DNA of 64,000 bases from Asaia sp037151935. Its GTDB lineage: Bacteria > Pseudomonadota > Alphaproteobacteria > Acetobacterales > Acetobacteraceae. The notes beneath the pieces are model-generated. The model was not told where the DNA came from. It worked only from the letters and a program-made list of their open reading frames with translations, and ran no database searches. The stretch is from NCBI RefSeq assembly GCF_051628905.1, contig NZ_CP157575.1, forward strand, positions 3,162,001-3,226,000, in the 5' to 3' direction. Of the stretch, positions 62,941 to 64,000 are shown in pieces; within the stretch, counting starts at the first letter, position 1; each line of letters begins with the position of its first letter. A program made the translations under genes and the position numbers.

Positions 62941-64000
62941 TCAGGGCGCTTCTGAATCGCGTAGACGAGTCAGGATATCGACAAAATGCGCGCCTCGCGC
63001 CTCAAAACTTGCGAATTGGTCGAAGCTTGCGCAGGCAGGTGAAAGCAGAACGACCGGCACATCCAGCGCTTTTGCTGCGGCAAGAGCTGCGTGGGTGGCA
63101 GCATCGAGCGTGCCGCAATTTTCGACGGCCACATGATGGTCTCTCAGCGTCTGTTCCAGAACAGGCGCGTCACGCCCGATCAGAAAGGCCTTGGCGATGC
63201 GTCTGAAAAGCGGCGCCAGCGTCTCGATACCGCCTGATTTGGCGGTGCCACCTGCGATCCAGATCACCTTGTCATAACAGAGCAGCGCTTTTTCGGCAGC
63301 TTCGGCATTGGTGGCCTTGCTGTCATTGATAAAGCGAATGCCCCTGATCACCCCGGCCAGGGCCTGACGGTGGGGCAGGCCAGGATAGCTGCGCAGGCCA
63401 TCGGCAATCGCCTGATCGTCGAGGCCGAGATGGCGCGCCATGGCGGCTGCAGCAAGCGCATTTTGCAGATTATGCGCGCCCGGCAGGGTCGGCGCCTCGC
63501 GCGTCGGGCTCGCGATTGCCGCCACGGCATGCGTGTCCTTGACGGAAAGCGTCATGACCGTGAGGCCCTGCGCTGTGTAATCCTGTGCGATCTCTCGGCA
63601 ATGATCGTCGTCGATGCTGATCACGGCGAGATCGGCTCGTGTCATGTTATCGAATACATGACGCTTGGCGGCGGCATACCCAGCCATGTCGCCATGACGG
63701 TCGAGATGGTCAGGCGTCAGATTGAGCAGGCAGGCCGTATCGGCATGAAAAGAGCGCAGCCGCTCAAGCATGTAGGACGACATCTCGATTACATAAACGC
63801 CGTTATCGGGCAGAAGCGGCAGGGCTAGCGAAGCGGTGCCAAGATTGCCACCAGCGGCAACCGGGCGACCGGCTTTTTCGAGCATATGGGCCAGAAGTGC
63901 TGTGGTGGTCGATTTGCCATTCGTGCCGGTTATGGCTGCGAAACGGGCCTTCGACCCGGCACGGCGCACCGCCTGAAACAGGATTTCTGCATCAGACAAA
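62941..64000 (-). CDS. murD: UDP-N-acetylmuramoylalanine--D-glutamate ligase (5' end cut)
   Basis: About 353 C-terminal residues; the frame runs off the right edge of the window, and the first visible codon in frame is TTG for Leu, not a start. Roughly 100 N-terminal residues are missing. ATP loop ITGTNGKSTTTALL, and NLTPDHLDRHGDMAGYAAAK, NLQNALAAAAMARHLG and FINDSKATNAEAAEKAL are all MurD-type. It adds D-Glu to UDP-MurNAc-L-Ala. Confidence 0.97.
   Translation of the reverse strand, partial: LSDAEILFQAVRRAGSKARFAAITGTNGKSTTTALLAHMLEKAGRPVAAGGNLGTASLALPLLPDNGVYVIEMSSYMLERLRSFHADTACLLNLTPDHLDRHGDMAGYAAAKRHVFDNMTRADLAVISIDDDHCREIAQDYTAQGLTVMTLSVKDTHAVAAIASPTREAPTLPGAHNLQNALAAAAMARHLGLDDQAIADGLRSYPGLPHRQALAGVIRGIRFINDSKATNAEAAEKALLCYDKVIWIAGGTAKSGGIETLAPLFRRIAKAFLIGRDAPVLEQTLRDHHVAVENCGTLDAATHAALAAAKALDVPVVLLSPACASFDQFASFEARGAHFVDILTRLRDSEAP

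Overview
The window looks like a stretch of the main chromosome of an acetic acid bacterium (Alphaproteobacteria, Acetobacteraceae; an Asaia/Gluconobacter-type genus is my best guess). The evidence is the general protein character, the high-GC coding style, and typical neighbourhoods: ffh-rpsP-rimM-trmD-rplS followed by leuCDB, ispH-thrB-rnhA, and a division/cell-wall cluster that runs on into lpxC-bamD-recN-ligA. No rRNA, CRISPR array or intact insertion sequence was seen. Both window edges cut genes: a radical SAM protein on the left and murD on the right.

Layout. 1-2.4 kb: an overlapping pair made of a radical SAM/HhH protein and a UdgX-type uracil-DNA binding protein. 2.4-5.6 kb (minus): a GH13 alpha-glucosidase and a sugar-binding protein without its permease. 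6.1-6.7 kb: a Spy/CpxP-like periplasmic protein. 6.8-10.3 kb: the SRP/ribosome block. 10.4-15.9 kb: leuC-leuD-leuB, then two tandem aspartate-type aminotransferases. 16-21.5 kb: peptidase, thioredoxin-like protein, small membrane proteins, a DUF4142 lipoprotein, a cobalamin adenosyltransferase, and an AT-rich patch ending in a coiled-coil AT-hook-like protein. 21.5-25.9 kb (minus): OPT transporter, large beta-barrel porin, lipoprotein. 26-28.6 kb: ispH-thrB-rnhA. 28.6-32.3 kb: a second orphan binding protein, tRNA-Asn, an MFS exporter, a CsaA-like protein and gpt, then tRNA-Pro and tRNA-Arg. 32.3-36.9 kb: a phage remnant next to tRNA-Arg. It keeps a frameshifted tail-fibre gene, a small structural protein and a lysis cassette (spanin-like protein, GH24 lysozyme, holin-like protein) but has no integrase, capsid or packaging genes. 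37-47.2 kb: an HWE histidine kinase with a response regulator, transporters, nicotinamidase, an AaeAB-like efflux set and a CorC/CNNM protein. 47.3-64 kb (minus): ligA, recN, bamD, lpxC, ftsZ, ftsA, ftsQ, ddl, murB, murC, murG, ftsW, murD, listed from left to right, so transcription runs from murD to ligA.

How the genes work together. The right 17 kb encodes septal peptidoglycan precursor synthesis and the core divisome, followed by outer-membrane biogenesis (LpxC, BamD) and DNA maintenance (RecN, LigA). Many junctions overlap by 4 bases, which suggests translational coupling. The leu genes supply the middle steps of leucine synthesis. The observations most worth following are the radical SAM/UdgX pair, whose radical SAM member has no known reaction; the poly-C-interrupted tail-fibre gene; the lysozyme with a Cys in place of the catalytic Asp; and the unrecognised coiled-coil protein at 20.75 kb in its AT-rich setting.
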